64,000 nt of DNA from an uncultured Eggerthellaceae bacterium (GCA_934670115.1 CAKUOV010000008.1:1-64000), one strand, 5' to 3'; counted from the first letter of the stretch, positions 27,019-36,113 are shown. A program made the numbers and translations. The notes: a model not told the origin generated them from the letters alone.

Positions 27019-28166
27019 GACTGCGGTGCCTCCTGCTGCGCTTTGGGGGTCGGGGCGCCAGATTGCAAAGTAGCCTGCGCACTAGGCTGTGCGCTGCTTT
27101 GCGCCTTGCTCGTTTGCGAGCCTTGCGCATACAGCGCTGCGCACGCATTTGCCAAGTCCCGCGCGTCAAAGAAGAGCCTTGAGGGAAGGTTCACGCCGCG
27201 CGCCCGCAAGTTATTCGCCAGGTGCTGTGCGGTGGGAATATCAAGCCCTATGGCATGCAGCTCTTCTTCGTGAGAAAACACCTGCTCAGGCGTTCCTTCC
27301 AAAACAAGCTGGCCTTGGTTCAGTACAATGATGCGGTTGCAGAAACGTGCCAAGTCGTCCATGTTGTGCGACACCATGACCACCGTCATACCCTGGGCGT
27401 GCAGCGTGTCGATAAGCTGCAGAAACATTGCTTTCGCTTCGGGGTCAAGGCCGGCAGTGGGCTCGTCAAGCACCAGGACCTGGGGGTTCATGGCCAAAAC
27501 GCCCGCGAAGGCCACGCGACGCTGCTGGCCGCCCGACAGCTCGAACGGGCTTGCGTTGCCCATCTCATCGCAGGAAAGCCCCACGGACTCCAGCGATGCG
27601 CGAACGCGGCAGTCCACCTCGGCATCGTCAAGCTTCAAGTTGCGTGGGCCGAAAGCAACATCGTCGTACACGGTGGCGGCGAACAGCTGGCGCTCGGGGT
27701 ATTGAAACACCACGCCCACGGCGTTGCGGCAACTTTTGCGCGCGGCTTTATCGGCCAGGTCCGTCCCGTCAAGCGTCACGCGTCCGCGCGTGGGGGCAAG
27801 CAAGCCATTCATGTGCTGCAGCAACGTTGATTTTCCGCTGCCGGTATGCCCGGCAATACCCAGGAAATCACCCTCGTTCACGGTGAAGCTGATGTTTTGC
27901 AGCGCCCACCGGTTGTCGGGGCTGTTGCCCCAGTCGGCATACGCGGTACGGGAAGGTGCGGCTCCGACGGCATCTGCGGCATCTGCGGTTCCTGCAACGC
28001 CGGCAATGCTGGCATGGGCGCAGGCTCCGGCTCCGGCCCCGGCAGCTTCGGCGTTCGCATTGCTTGCCGCGTCGCGCTGTTTTGCCGCTTTCTTCGCACG
28101 CTTCTTTTCCTCGTGCGCCAGCGAGGCATCGTAGGTGAAACTTACCTGGTCAAAAGCAAGCTGCAT
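27015..28166 (-). CDS. ecfA2: ECF transporter ATPase EcfA2 with extra low-complexity segments
   Basis: ABC ATPase of 383 residues, about 100 longer than usual. Walker A GHTGSGKST (106-114), LSGGQQRR signature, Walker B VLVLDEP and the switch His in VSHNMDD are intact. The extra length comes from an Ala/Gly/Lys-rich insert between the first strand and the domain core (about 14-84) and a Gln/Ser/Ala-rich C-terminal tail of about 40 residues. The insert lies before the Walker A motif, in a loop that can tolerate it. It overlaps ecfA1 by 25 bases. Confidence 0.9.
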   Translation of the reverse strand: MQLAFDQVSFTYDASLAHEEKKRAKKAAKQRDAASNANAEAAGAGAGACAHASIAGVAGTADAADAVGAAPSRTAYADWGNSPDNRWALQNISFTVNEGDFLGIAGHTGSGKSTLLQHMNGLLAPTRGRVTLDGTDLADKAARKSCRNAVGVVFQYPERQLFAATVYDDVAFGPRNLKLDDAEVDCRVRASLESVGLSCDEMGNASPFELSGGQQRRVAFAGVLAMNPQVLVLDEPTAGLDPEAKAMFLQLIDTLHAQGMTVVMVSHNMDDLARFCNRIIVLNQGQLVLEGTPEQVFSHEEELHAIGLDIPTAQHLANNLRARGVNLPSRLFFDARDLANACAALYAQGSQTSKAQSSAQPSAQATLQSGAPTPKAQQEAPQS

Positions 28167-28963
28167 AGTTCGTCCTCCAATGTTTGCGCGTCAAGGGTGG
28201 TGGTAACGGGAAGGCCCGCGTCTTGGCAGGCAAGCGAAAACTGCACAGAAAACGGCACGTCCAGGTGCAAGTGGCGCAGTTCATCGGCGCGCTTGAGCAC
28301 TTCGTTCGGTGTGCCTTCCATGCAAATGCGGCCAGCTTCCATAACCAGAATGCGCTGGGCCGCGGCCGCTTCTTCCATGAAGTGAGTGATCATGATAATA
28401 GTGAAGCCTTTGCCGTTCAGCTCGCGCACGGTGCGCATCAGCCCTGCTCGACCACGGGGGTCGATCATGGCCGATGCTTCGTCAAGAATCAGGACGCGCG
28501 GTTTCATGGCAAGCACGCCGGCAATGGCCACGCGTTGCTTTTGGCCGCCGGAAAGCGCGGTGGTTTCGGCCTTCTCGAAGCCCGAAAGGCCAACCGCCTT
28601 CAGGGAAGCCGTTATACGTTCGCGCAGCTCATCGGTGGGAACGCCCAGGTTTTCAGGGCCGAACGCCACATCGTTTTCCACAAGCGTTGCCACAATCTGG
28701 TCGTCGGGGTTTTGGAACACCATGCCGGCTGTGCTGCGAATAAGGTAGCGCGCGTCTTCGTCGGCGGTGCTCCATTCGCCCACGCGCACTTCGCCTTCAT
28801 CGGGAATGAGCAGCGCGTTGATATGCTTGGCAAGCGTCGATTTTCCGCTACCGTTTCCGCCCAGGATGCACACGAATTCGCCTGGCTGGATGCTTGTCGT
28901 TACGCCGTTTATTGCCCAGTTGGCGCCATCGTACGTAAACCGAACGTCCTTGAATTCAATCAT
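28142..28963 (-). CDS. ecfA1: ECF transporter ATPase EcfA1
   Basis: ABC ATPase of 273 residues with Walker A GGNGSGKST, LSGGQKQR signature, Walker B VLILDEASAMIDP and the H-loop ITHFMEEAA. The deviation ASAMIDP instead of PTAGLDP is characteristic of EcfA1. AAAGGAA precedes the ATG. It lies 18 bases after the S-component gene. Confidence 0.92.
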   Translation of the reverse strand: MIEFKDVRFTYDGANWAINGVTTSIQPGEFVCILGGNGSGKSTLAKHINALLIPDEGEVRVGEWSTADEDARYLIRSTAGMVFQNPDDQIVATLVENDVAFGPENLGVPTDELRERITASLKAVGLSGFEKAETTALSGGQKQRVAIAGVLAMKPRVLILDEASAMIDPRGRAGLMRTVRELNGKGFTIIMITHFMEEAAAAQRILVMEAGRICMEGTPNEVLKRADELRHLHLDVPFSVQFSLACQDAGLPVTTTLDAQTLEDELCSLLLTR

Positions 28964-28981
28964 AGGGAGCTTTCCTTTGCG

Positions 28982-29605
28982 TTATTTTTTGCCCACAACT
29001 TGGTTTTTCTTCGGCGTGATCAAGTTGGAGATGGCTTTGTAGATAGCCAGCGTGATAACTGCATTCAACGCGGCCTTCATGGTGTTGAATGGCAAAAGGA
29101 TGGGAACAATCATTGCAGCCACGGCTTCAACGGGCATGCCGGCGTAGATAGGCGTGACCAACAGGTTACCCACAATGGCCAGGATAACGGCGCAGATAAA
29201 GCTCACGATCAGGCCAATGATGGCGCCTTTCCACGTGCGCATGCGCTTATAGATAAGCGCCGAAGGAATAACGTAGCCGCATACCACCAGCGCATTCATC
29301 ACGGCACCCCAGAAGTTGCCAGACATCAGGCCGTGCAGCACAACGGCAACCAGGCCCACTGCGGTGCCCGGGCCTGCGCCAAAAGCGAACCCGCAAATCA
29401 TAGCGGGAACGAACGAAGCATCGTATTTCAGCCACGCGGCGGCAGGGAAAATAGCGAACTCAACAAATGAGAGCAACACGCTCAAAGCGCACATAAGCGC
29501 CATAACGACCAGCTGACGCGTGTCCCAGCGGTTCGTGTTTTTGATGCCTGTGGCGGGGTTGGCGGTGGCGTTAGCGGCAGCGCCGGCTTTCTTTTCTGCT
29601 TCCAT
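28982..29605 (-). CDS. ribU: riboflavin ECF transporter S component RibU
   Basis: Membrane protein of 207 residues with about six hydrophobic segments, preceded by a soluble Ala-rich N-terminus. The segment FPAAAWLKYDASFVPAMICG matches the RibU signature (LKYD, then a proline-rich membrane helix). Assignment to riboflavin is strengthened by the FMN riboswitch in the leader. It is encoded with its own EcfA1-A2-T module, so other S components elsewhere may share it. AAAGGAG precedes the ATG. Confidence 0.9.
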   Translation of the reverse strand: MEAEKKAGAAANATANPATGIKNTNRWDTRQLVVMALMCALSVLLSFVEFAIFPAAAWLKYDASFVPAMICGFAFGAGPGTAVGLVAVVLHGLMSGNFWGAVMNALVVCGYVIPSALIYKRMRTWKGAIIGLIVSFICAVILAIVGNLLVTPIYAGMPVEAVAAMIVPILLPFNTMKAALNAVITLAIYKAISNLITPKKNQVVGKK

Positions 29606-29695
29606 GGATGGACTCCTTTCTTTTCAGCGAGCGAGTACGCGTTGCTTCTTGTGATGCGCCCCGCTTTTCCGGTAGGTCAGGCACGTTTTCCCGCT

Positions 29696-29736
29696 GAAAA
29701 GAAAACGAACCCGCATGAATTCCTCATTGCAGGCTC
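29696..29736 (-). terminator. intrinsic terminator in the ribU leader (riboswitch expression platform)
   Basis: On the minus strand GAGCCTGCA pairs with TGCGGGTTC across a 12-base loop, followed by GTTTTCTTTT. It lies between the FMN aptamer and ribU and is the likely off-switch. Confidence 0.65.
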
Positions 29737-29852
29737 GTAGGACAATGCAAAGATTTCATCTGCATATTGCGCTCCGCGGCGTAGCGCGCGGCGTGGCACG
29801 CTGCCGAAAAGCATGGCGCACATGCAGAAAAAACGCGTTGTCGAATATCCGC

Positions 29853-30020
29853 CTCTTTCATCCGGACTGTGACCGTTGGCTCCCGATTTTCACGGAATCA
29901 GCCTTGCCAGTTTTTCGCTGCGCAAGGGTCGCGGGCTTTTGCGTCCGCGGGTTTTTTCTTGCGAAGAATCCGCGCCGTTCAATTACCGCCAGTGAGGATT
30001 TTCACCTCGCCCTGAAACAG
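29853..30020 (-). promoter_or_regulatory. FMN riboswitch (RFN element)
   Basis: On the minus strand the conserved RFN blocks occur in order: CAGGGCGAGGTGAAAATCC, CTGGCGGTAA, GCCCGCGA, CCGTGAAAATCGGGAGCC, AACGGT and GTCCGGATGAAAGAG. The P1 stem can form between CTGTTTCA and TGAAAGAG. It should repress ribU-ecfA1A2T when FMN is plentiful. The P3 arm is extended. Confidence 0.92.
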
Positions 30021-30342
30021 AATTCAATGGTGTTATTGTAGGGCGGCATAGGGGGAAGGGCAAGAAAAAATGTGAGTATTTGCGGCTTTCGGCATCGTTA
30101 TTTTTATGTGAATCGGCGCAATTCGAGTGATTTTAAGGTGCTGTGAGATGTTCATTTATATTTTGTTTTGGTATCGCCGTGGCGCGTTTTTGCGGCGTGG
30201 GACTGGATGGGTGCAATCTGCTTTGGCCGTGGTTTTAATGAGGTCGATTTGATTTTGCGCGGCTCGACTTGCGTTGAGCTGTATGGAAATTGCTTTCAAA
30301 TCGCCCTTTGAGGCAGTGGGGAAGTTCAGTAGACGAGCCTCG
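30021..30342. other. intergenic region
   Basis: AT-richer gap of about 320 bp between the riboswitch and the end of the minus-strand gene at 30343. It should hold the ribU promoter on the minus strand. I see no gene or repeat. Confidence 0.5.
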
Positions 30343-30912
30343 TTATTCCTCTTCGGCATTCGTTTGAGCTTGCGTTTTCTCAAGGGCATCGTAGGCATAA
30401 TCGCAAATCGCCTGCGCGGTTTTAAGCGACACTTTATCGGTGTTCCCCGCCAAGTACGCGTAGATGTTTCCGGGGTTCAAACCAAGGTCGGTGCAAACGC
30501 GATAGCGTGTAATGTGAGCTGTTTCCAGGGCAGCCACCGTGCGCTGGCGAAGGCGCTCGATGTCTTTCCCTTCTGCCTTTTTTTGCGCCGCAAGTTTCGT
30601 GGGGTAATGCAGGAAATCGGTGTAGATGCGGCGGTAGCTCACTGGCGTGCGCTTGGATTGCAGGAACACTTCTAGGGATCCTTCTTCGCCCAGCACGCGC
30701 AGCGCGGCGCGGTATTCGGGCTCAAGCGGGGTGTTCCAAACTTGGCTCATAAGGTGATACTTTTTATTACGTTGAATGGCAAAGATGAAGACCAATTCCA
30801 TGATGTCGTTGTTGGAGAGCGCAAGCGAAACCAAGCGTTGGATGCTTGCCGTCTTGATGCCCGTTTTTTCTTCCAGGCAGTGTTTTACGTAGCCCTCGAA
30901 CGTTAGATTCAT
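30343..30912 (-). CDS. hypothetical protein with C-terminal HTH-like region
   Basis: Protein of 189 residues that I do not recognise. Mostly alpha-helical; residues 130-175 (ALETAHITRYRVCTDLGLNP, then GNIYAYLAGN) read like an XRE-type helix-turn-helix in which YRVCTDLGLNPGNIYAYL is the recognition unit. There is no membrane segment. GCGAGGCGAAACC precedes the ATG. It is transcribed alone. A DNA-binding role is an inference from the helix pattern. Confidence 0.6.
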   Translation of the reverse strand: MNLTFEGYVKHCLEEKTGIKTASIQRLVSLALSNNDIMELVFIFAIQRNKKYHLMSQVWNTPLEPEYRAALRVLGEEGSLEVFLQSKRTPVSYRRIYTDFLHYPTKLAAQKKAEGKDIERLRQRTVAALETAHITRYRVCTDLGLNPGNIYAYLAGNTDKVSLKTAQAICDYAYDALEKTQAQTNAEEE

Positions 30913-31130
30913 GAGGTTTCGCCTCGCTTTCCGTTATTTCGTAGTATACGCAAAATACCTGGAAAAGGGTTATTAATCGAAAGAAATAATAAATTTTCAT
31001 CAAAAACGGCAGGCGAAGAAAGTTCTTCTGTTGCAAGGTCTTGGATGCTTATGGTTGTGCCCTGCGCGGGAGTGCGCTGGTTCCCAGCGAGGCGAGGGCA
31101 CGTTTCGCTTCCGGGCTGCGCTCCGCGCGG

Positions 31131-31222
31131 GAGGGCGCCGGCACATGACTTCGCCTGGATGATGCTTCTTCATGTTGGGGCTCGCTTAGCTTATCCATGC
31201 TCAGCAGTTCGGCTCAACCCTC
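31131..31222 (-). repeat. dispersed hairpin element, copy B
   Basis: Most diverged copy, reading on the minus strand: GAGCCGAACTGC, GGATAAGCTAAGCGAGCC, GAAGAAGCATCATCC and GAAGTCATG are shared with the other copies. The outer arms (GAGGG/CCCTC) are short. It lies in the 357-bp gap between the HTH-like gene and the sirtuin gene. Confidence 0.7.
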
Positions 31223-31269
31223 TCGTCTGGTGCGCCGCTTTTGGTCGTGATCGTGGGGTTTCGCGTGCG

Positions 31270-32019
31270 CTACTTGCGCCCCAGCGCTTCGCCAACTTTC
31301 GCGGCAATGCAAAGATCTGCTTGGCTATCGGCGGGTGTGGGCGAGAGGTTCACAATGACCAAGTGCGTGCCCACGAAATAGTCAATGAGTCCCGCCGCTG
31401 GATACACGGCAAGCGACGTTCCCGCAATCACCATAAGGTCGGCCGCTTGGATTGCCTGAACCGACGCGGTGAGAATGTTCATATCAAGCGACTCGTCGTA
31501 CAGTACAACGTCGGGCTTGATAATGCCGCCACACGAGCAGCGGGGGATGCCATCCGCATCACGCGCTGCCAGCATTTCGCGCACGTCAAAGAAGCGCTGG
31601 CACTTCATGCAGAAATTGCGATGCACGCTGCCATGGAGCTCCAGCACGTTTTTGCTGCCGGCCGCTTGATGCAGCCCGTCGATGTTTTGCGTTATCACGG
31701 CGCGCAGAGTGCCCTTTGCCTCAAGCTCCGCAAGGCGTCGATGCGCCGCGTTCGGCTTGGCATCCAGCGCGATCATTTTGTCACAGTAATACTCGAAAAA
31801 CGTCTTGGGGTCGCGGTGGAAAAATCCGCCCGAGATAATCTGCTCCGGCGGCAGCTTGTATTTCTGCGCATAGAGACCATCGGGGCTGCGAAAGTCGGGG
31901 ATGCCGCTTTCGGTGGACACGCCTGCGCCGCCGAAAAACACCATGCGACCCGGTGCGCATTCATCAATCCATTTATTCAGAAGTTCAATTTTTTCTTTGG
32001 TCTGCGTGCTCATTGCCAT
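31270..32019 (-). CDS. NAD-dependent protein deacylase, Sir2 family
   Basis: Sirtuin of 249 residues. It has the NAD-binding GAGVSTESGIPDFRS-type motif (as GGAGVSTESGIPDFRSPDG), the TQNIDGLH catalytic region with the active-site His in LHGSVH, and a four-Cys zinc site (CMKC and CSCGG). ATG at 32019 and 32013 are both possible starts. CobB-like deacetylation of acyl-CoA synthetases is the usual bacterial role. Confidence 0.92.
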   Translation of the reverse strand: MAMSTQTKEKIELLNKWIDECAPGRMVFFGGAGVSTESGIPDFRSPDGLYAQKYKLPPEQIISGGFFHRDPKTFFEYYCDKMIALDAKPNAAHRRLAELEAKGTLRAVITQNIDGLHQAAGSKNVLELHGSVHRNFCMKCQRFFDVREMLAARDADGIPRCSCGGIIKPDVVLYDESLDMNILTASVQAIQAADLMVIAGTSLAVYPAAGLIDYFVGTHLVIVNLSPTPADSQADLCIAAKVGEALGRK

Positions 32020-32344
32020 TTCCGTTGCGCCTTCTTCTTTCGTTTACTTGTTGCTTTGTTCTGTGCCGTGCCGAGCGTAGTCTTTTCTTGTGGCTTGAAC
32101 CGTCCGCTGCGTCGCATCTTTTTTGCTCGACTCGTTTGCCGCGTATGCATTTTTGTGCAGCTTGGGTTGCTTCCCGCGCCTGCGCCTTCTTATCCTTTCT
32201 ATTATGCCCCTTTGTGTTTCGCGATTCGGTTAACAGTTTGTATCGTTGCTCGTTTTTCGCGGAGGCATTTCTCAAAAAGGCGCATAATGGGAACAATTCA
32301 ATAAATGTGCCAAGGTGTCACAAGGTATCAAGGAGATGAAACCC
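32020..32344. other. intergenic region between sirtuin and ilvE
   Basis: About 325 bp between divergent genes, C/T-rich on the plus strand. It should carry both promoters. I looked for a T-box leader for ilvE and did not find one. Confidence 0.5.
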
Positions 32345-33391
32345 ATGGAAAAAAAGAATCTTGATTGGGGCAACCTTTCATTTGCCTATATGCCCACGGA
32401 TTACAGCTACGTGTGCAATTACAAGAATGGCGAATGGGAAGAGGGAGGTCTGACTACGGACCACTCCATTACCGTTTCTGAGTGCGGCGGTATCTTCCAC
32501 TACTGCCAGGAAGTTTTCGAGGGCATGAAGGCCTATACCACGAAGGACGGCCGCATTGTGTGCTTCCGCCCCGACTTGAACGCCAAGCGTATGGCCGACT
32601 CTGCGCGTCGCCTGTGCATGCCTGCATTCCCCGAGGATAAGTTCGTGGAGGCTGTGAAGCAGGTTGTTGCCGCGAACGCCGCTTGGGTTCCGCCCCATGG
32701 TTCGGGTGCGACGCTCTACGTTCGCCCCTTCATGATTGCAACGGGCGTTGTGATTGGCGTGAAGCCTGCCGATGAGTATCAGTTCCGCATTCTGGTTACG
32801 CCCGTAGGCCCGTACTTCAAGGGCGGCGAGTCCTCCATCGAGGTCACCATCCCCGATTACGACCGCGCGGCACCGCACGGCACTGGCAACATTAAGGCTG
32901 GCCTGAACTACGCCATGAGCCTGTATCCGTACGAGAAGGCGCACGAGGCCGGCTTCTCCGAAAACATGTACCTTGACTCCGCAACGCGCACTTACGTTGA
33001 GGAAACAGGCGGTGCGAATGTGATTTTCGTGGACAAGGAAGGCAACTTGGTGGTGCCGAAGTCTGCAACCGACTCCATTCTGCCGTCCATCACGCGTCGT
33101 TCGCTGGTGGCGTTGGGCCGCGACATGCTTGGCCTGAACGTGATCGAGCGCCCGGTGAAGTTCCAGGAAGTTATCGATGGCGAGTTCGTTGAGTGCGGCC
33201 TGTGCGGCACCGCGGCTGTTATTAGTCCCGTTGCGCGCGTGGCAAAGGAAGGTTTCTGCGATGTGACGTTCCCGGGCACTGCCAATGGATGCGGCCCTGT
33301 GCTGAAGAAGCTGCGTGAGACGCTGGCTGGCATTCAGGCTTGCGACATTGAGGGTCCCGAGGGTTGGGTCCTGGAGATTCCTGTCGAGTAG
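32345..33391 (+). CDS. ilvE: branched-chain amino acid aminotransferase
   Basis: Fold-type IV PLP enzyme of 348 residues. The ATG at 32345 was chosen because AAGGAG lies ten bases upstream. The PLP lysine is in GTGNIKAGLNYA. Other family marks are the VFEGMKAY motif, VRPFMIA and EETGGANVIFV. It catalyses the last step of leucine, isoleucine and valine synthesis or the first of their breakdown. It is a single-gene unit followed by the palindrome and a terminator. Confidence 0.93.
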   Translation: MEKKNLDWGNLSFAYMPTDYSYVCNYKNGEWEEGGLTTDHSITVSECGGIFHYCQEVFEGMKAYTTKDGRIVCFRPDLNAKRMADSARRLCMPAFPEDKFVEAVKQVVAANAAWVPPHGSGATLYVRPFMIATGVVIGVKPADEYQFRILVTPVGPYFKGGESSIEVTIPDYDRAAPHGTGNIKAGLNYAMSLYPYEKAHEAGFSENMYLDSATRTYVEETGGANVIFVDKEGNLVVPKSATDSILPSITRRSLVALGRDMLGLNVIERPVKFQEVIDGEFVECGLCGTAAVISPVARVAKEGFCDVTFPGTANGCGPVLKKLRETLAGIQACDIEGPEGWVLEIPVE

Positions 33392-33465
33392 CTGCTGCTT
33401 GGGCTATTGCTCGGTAGCTGCGCTGACCGCGGTTGCCCGCAATGCCGGCAAACGTGACCGTGGCC

Positions 33466-33493
33466 GTGACAAATTACCCCACCTTTTGTCAAC
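33466..33493. repeat. 29-bp palindrome family, copy 2
   Basis: GTGACAAA and TTTTGTCAAC enclose the same loop TTACCCCACC as the other copies; one T of the left arm is missing. It lies 75 bp after the ilvE stop and just before its terminator. Confidence 0.8.
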
Positions 33494-33498
33494 ACTTG

Positions 33499-33531
33499 AA
33501 TCCGAGGTGCTGCTGGCGCCTCGGATTTTTT
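33499..33531 (+). terminator. rho-independent terminator after ilvE
   Basis: AATCCGAGG and CCTCGGATT pair, followed by TTTTT. Confidence 0.85.
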
Positions 33532-33586
33532 ACGCTGCGGAGGCGTTTCGGGATTCCTGTGGTTTCGCGACCGTGCGATATCGAAA

Positions 33587-33711
33587 AGGGGCGCCTGCCG
33601 GCAAGGGTCGAGCCGAACTGCGACGCTTTGGATAAGTTAGGCGAGCCGCAAATACAAAGAAGCATTATCCAAGCGGAGTCGTGAGGTGAGCCCTTGCCAG
33701 CAGGCGCCCCT
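33587..33711 (+). repeat. dispersed hairpin element, copy C
   Basis: Outer arms of 21 bp (33587-33607 and 33691-33711, from AGGGGCGCCTGCC) pair with one mismatch. The core contains GAGCCGAACTGCGACGC, TTTGGATAAGTTAGGCGAGC, AAGCATTATCCAAGC and GTCGTGAGGTGAG. It follows the ilvE terminator. Confidence 0.88.
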
Positions 33712-33827
33712 CAAAGATTGTGTGCCCAGTTTCTACGTGCGTAATCGTGCTCGCTTGGGGCGTGTCGGAATTTCTATCCTTTTTCGTTCCGTGGCGGCAT
33801 GTTGTCACTTTTTTCGTTCAAATACGC

Positions 33828-34226
33828 TCAAATCGACGGTACAGGGCGGGTAGAGAAGATGCGGTCGTGTTTGCTGCTGCCGAGGCAATCTTGCGACCTG
33901 GGCTTTTGCTGGGGTCGACCGGGCTGAAAGGCTTCGAACCGCCTTGTTCGTGCTCCTGACCTGCCCCGTACCGTTGATTTGCGCGTTTTCGCGCCCATTT
34001 TCCGACAACATGACCGCAATTTGACGCTTTCCGAGAGGCTGTCGAACGCGAAGCCCTCGACGTACCCCTTCGACTGGAGGCTTCTGACGACTGCGCCGAA
34101 GTATGCCTCGTTGCACCCGACGAGTTGTCGCAGCGCTGCGATGTCTACCTTCTTGCCGACCTTCATGCACCGGTACAGGTACGATAGGATCTTAAAAGCC
34201 ACTACCTCGAAATCATCCGACGCCAT
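33828..34226 (-). pseudogene. decayed YjcQ-like winged-helix gene
   Basis: Open frame of 132 codons whose first 62 residues (MASDDFEVVAFKILSYLYRC to GYVEGFAFD) look like the N-terminal winged-helix part of YjcQ-type phage or accessory regulators. After about residue 65 the reading turns Arg-rich and unlike any domain, while the neighbouring frame reads VMLSENGRENAQIN, which resembles the expected TLSENGRE-type end. I infer a frameshift near 34020. The start overlaps the upstream small gene by 14 bases. The alternative is a truncated but expressed protein. Confidence 0.5.
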
Positions 34227-34443
34227 AGCTACTCAAAATCCCACTTGCCAGCATACGGGTTCGGCAGGGCGCTCTGCGGGACTGTTTTTCAATTTCGTCT
34301 TCATGGGTGACGCGATCGTCGTACGGGCTCTCGCCGTTAGGCGTAGGAAACTCGAAAAGGTAGGCGCCGTCGCCAAAATCCTCCATGAGGCAACCGAGCG
34401 CGCCGTCTTTCAGCATTACGTAGTCATACTGTTCGAACGTCAT
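34213..34443 (-). CDS. small acidic protein, DUF4926-like
   Basis: Protein of 76 residues. The middle (DYVMLKDGALGCLMEDFGDG, then YLFEFPTPNGE) has the beta-barrel pattern of short KOW/SH3-like proteins such as DUF4926, often found as immunity or accessory genes. The last 20 residues are basic and may be read past an older end. TAGGCGG lies upstream of the ATG. It is coupled by overlap to the decayed YjcQ-like gene, so the pair looks like a remnant of a mobile module. Confidence 0.5.
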   Translation of the reverse strand: MTFEQYDYVMLKDGALGCLMEDFGDGAYLFEFPTPNGESPYDDRVTHEDEIEKQSRRAPCRTRMLASGILSSYGVG

Positions 34444-34617
34444 AACGTTAACCGCCTAACCGTTTACTCAAATCGTAAGGAATTGTATTGTAAACTTTTT
34501 TGACCAAAGGAGCTGCACAGCCGAACTATCGGACCATACTCTTATTGCGCATAGCTGGATAATGCCTACATTGTTGCTTGTGCGAGCTGGAAGGCGGGCG
34601 CGTGGTATCATAAGCGC

Positions 34618-36108
34618 ATGAACGAAAACGAAACATACGATGTAATCATCATTGGTGGCGGCGCAGCTGGTTTGGCGGCCGCCATTTCTGCTGCATGGAA
34701 GTGTCGCGTGATGGGCGGGGAAGGTGTTGCAGGCGCTTGTGCAGGCGCCAGCGAAGCAAGTGGCAGCTCGCCTGTTTGCGCAGGTGCTGATGGCACCGTG
34801 GGCGCTGCAGCAGGCGTTGGCGCTGGCGCAAGTGCAGGTGCCAACGAAGGTGTGGCTTGCCGCGCGGCTGCTGACAAGGCTGCCGCAGCCTCCCGTTCGG
34901 GCGCGGGTGCTCGCCCCGCGAGCATTGCGCTGCTCGAGGCGGATGATCGCGTGGGACGCTCGATTCTGGCAACGGGCAATGGTCGCTGCAACTTCTCGAA
35001 CGCTGTGATCTCAAGCGACCTCTATCAAAACGCCTCGTTTGTGGATACATCCCTTGCCGCTCTTGAAAAGGCGGCATTTTGGCCACGTTCATGCTCGCTC
35101 GCTGGACAGCAAATACAGAACGCTGCCCTCGATTTCTTTGCCGACTTGGGTCTTTGTTGGCGCGAAGAAGGAGAAGGCTGCCTTTTTCCTATAACGGGGA
35201 AGGCTTCGACCGTCCTTGATGTGTTGCGCGCTGCCGCGCAAGGACTGGGCGTCAAAGAATGCTGCAACATGCGCGTGCGCTCCGTTGAGCCGCCGCGAGC
35301 GCTGGGAAAACCGTACACGCTGCGCATGGCCGATGGGTCGTTTCAGCGCGCCCACCAGGTCATTTGCGCGGTTGGCGGCTCAGTTGCGCGCCAGCTGCTT
35401 CCCGATGATCTGCCGTACGCGCCCACAAGGTCCGTGCTTGGCCCGCTGAAAACCGACACGCGCGACATCCGCGCGCTGGATAACATTCGTGTGCGTTGCC
35501 AGGCTGCCCTTGAGCGCGATGGCGCGCCGCTAGCACAGGAGCGCGGCGAAGTGCTGTTCCGCAAATACGGGCTTTCGGGCATTGCGATATTCAACCTTTC
35601 GCGATTCGCTCAGCCGGGTGATACGGTGGTGCTTGACCTGTTCCCCGATATGACCAGGGATGAATTGCAATCCTACCTGCATGAACGCGCCGCTGCCACG
35701 CGTACGCTGAGCGGCAGGGAAGCCGCATGCCAGGATGTTACGCGCGGCATGATGCTTCCCTTGGTGGCCGAGGCGCTGCTGAAAACGCTCAAGCTGCGGC
35801 CGGAAGACCCTGCATCGGCGCAGAACATGTATCGTCTGTCGCGCGTGGCAAAGCGCTTCAAGGTTGCCGTAGAAGGTGCGGGTGACCCCAAGCAGTGCCA
35901 GGTGCATCGCGGCGGTTTCCTGTGCGAAGCGTTCGATGCAACCACCATGGAGTGCAAGCAGCATGTGGGGTTGTTTGCGGCGGGCGAGATGCTGGACGTG
36001 GATGCTCCCTGCGGCGGGTACAACTTGCACTGGGCGTGGGCGAGCGGCACGTTGGCGGGCGCTTCTGCCGCCGCCGCTACTTTCGCAAGCCAAAGAAAGG
36101 CCAGGTAG
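34618..36108 (+). CDS. BaiN/HI0933-type flavoprotein with Gly/Ala-rich insert
   Basis: NAD(P)/FAD-dependent oxidoreductase of 496 residues. The FAD motif IIIGGGAAGLAAA is at 10-22, GRSILATGNGRCNFSNA at 113-129, and the C-terminal AGEMLDVDAPCGGYNLHWAW motif is present. A stretch of about 70 residues made almost only of Ala, Gly and Ser (31-100) is inserted after the first beta-alpha unit, where family members have a short loop. The family is poorly characterised; BaiN acts on bile-acid intermediates in clostridia. The next gene starts five bases after its stop. Confidence 0.85.
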   Translation: MNENETYDVIIIGGGAAGLAAAISAAWKCRVMGGEGVAGACAGASEASGSSPVCAGADGTVGAAAGVGAGASAGANEGVACRAAADKAAAASRSGAGARPASIALLEADDRVGRSILATGNGRCNFSNAVISSDLYQNASFVDTSLAALEKAAFWPRSCSLAGQQIQNAALDFFADLGLCWREEGEGCLFPITGKASTVLDVLRAAAQGLGVKECCNMRVRSVEPPRALGKPYTLRMADGSFQRAHQVICAVGGSVARQLLPDDLPYAPTRSVLGPLKTDTRDIRALDNIRVRCQAALERDGAPLAQERGEVLFRKYGLSGIAIFNLSRFAQPGDTVVLDLFPDMTRDELQSYLHERAAATRTLSGREAACQDVTRGMMLPLVAEALLKTLKLRPEDPASAQNMYRLSRVAKRFKVAVEGAGDPKQCQVHRGGFLCEAFDATTMECKQHVGLFAAGEMLDVDAPCGGYNLHWAWASGTLAGASAAAATFASQRKAR

Positions 36109-36113
36109 AAGGC

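Noticed and set aside
28184..29470. 428-codon plus-strand frame across ecfA1 and ribU
   Set aside because: It is a shadow of two well-identified minus-strand genes.
31045..32304. 419-codon plus-strand frame over the sirtuin gene
   Set aside because: It is antisense to a sirtuin with intact motifs; the start lies inside the gap before repeat copy B.
32020..32344. T-box leader before ilvE
   Set aside because: No T-box consensus (TGGNACCGCG-like) sequence and no terminator-antiterminator pair before the start.
33870..33965. tRNA-like T-loop (GGTTCGAAGCC on the minus strand)
   Set aside because: No acceptor stem or anticodon arm can be built around it. It is not a tRNA gene, at most a chance match or very old remnant.
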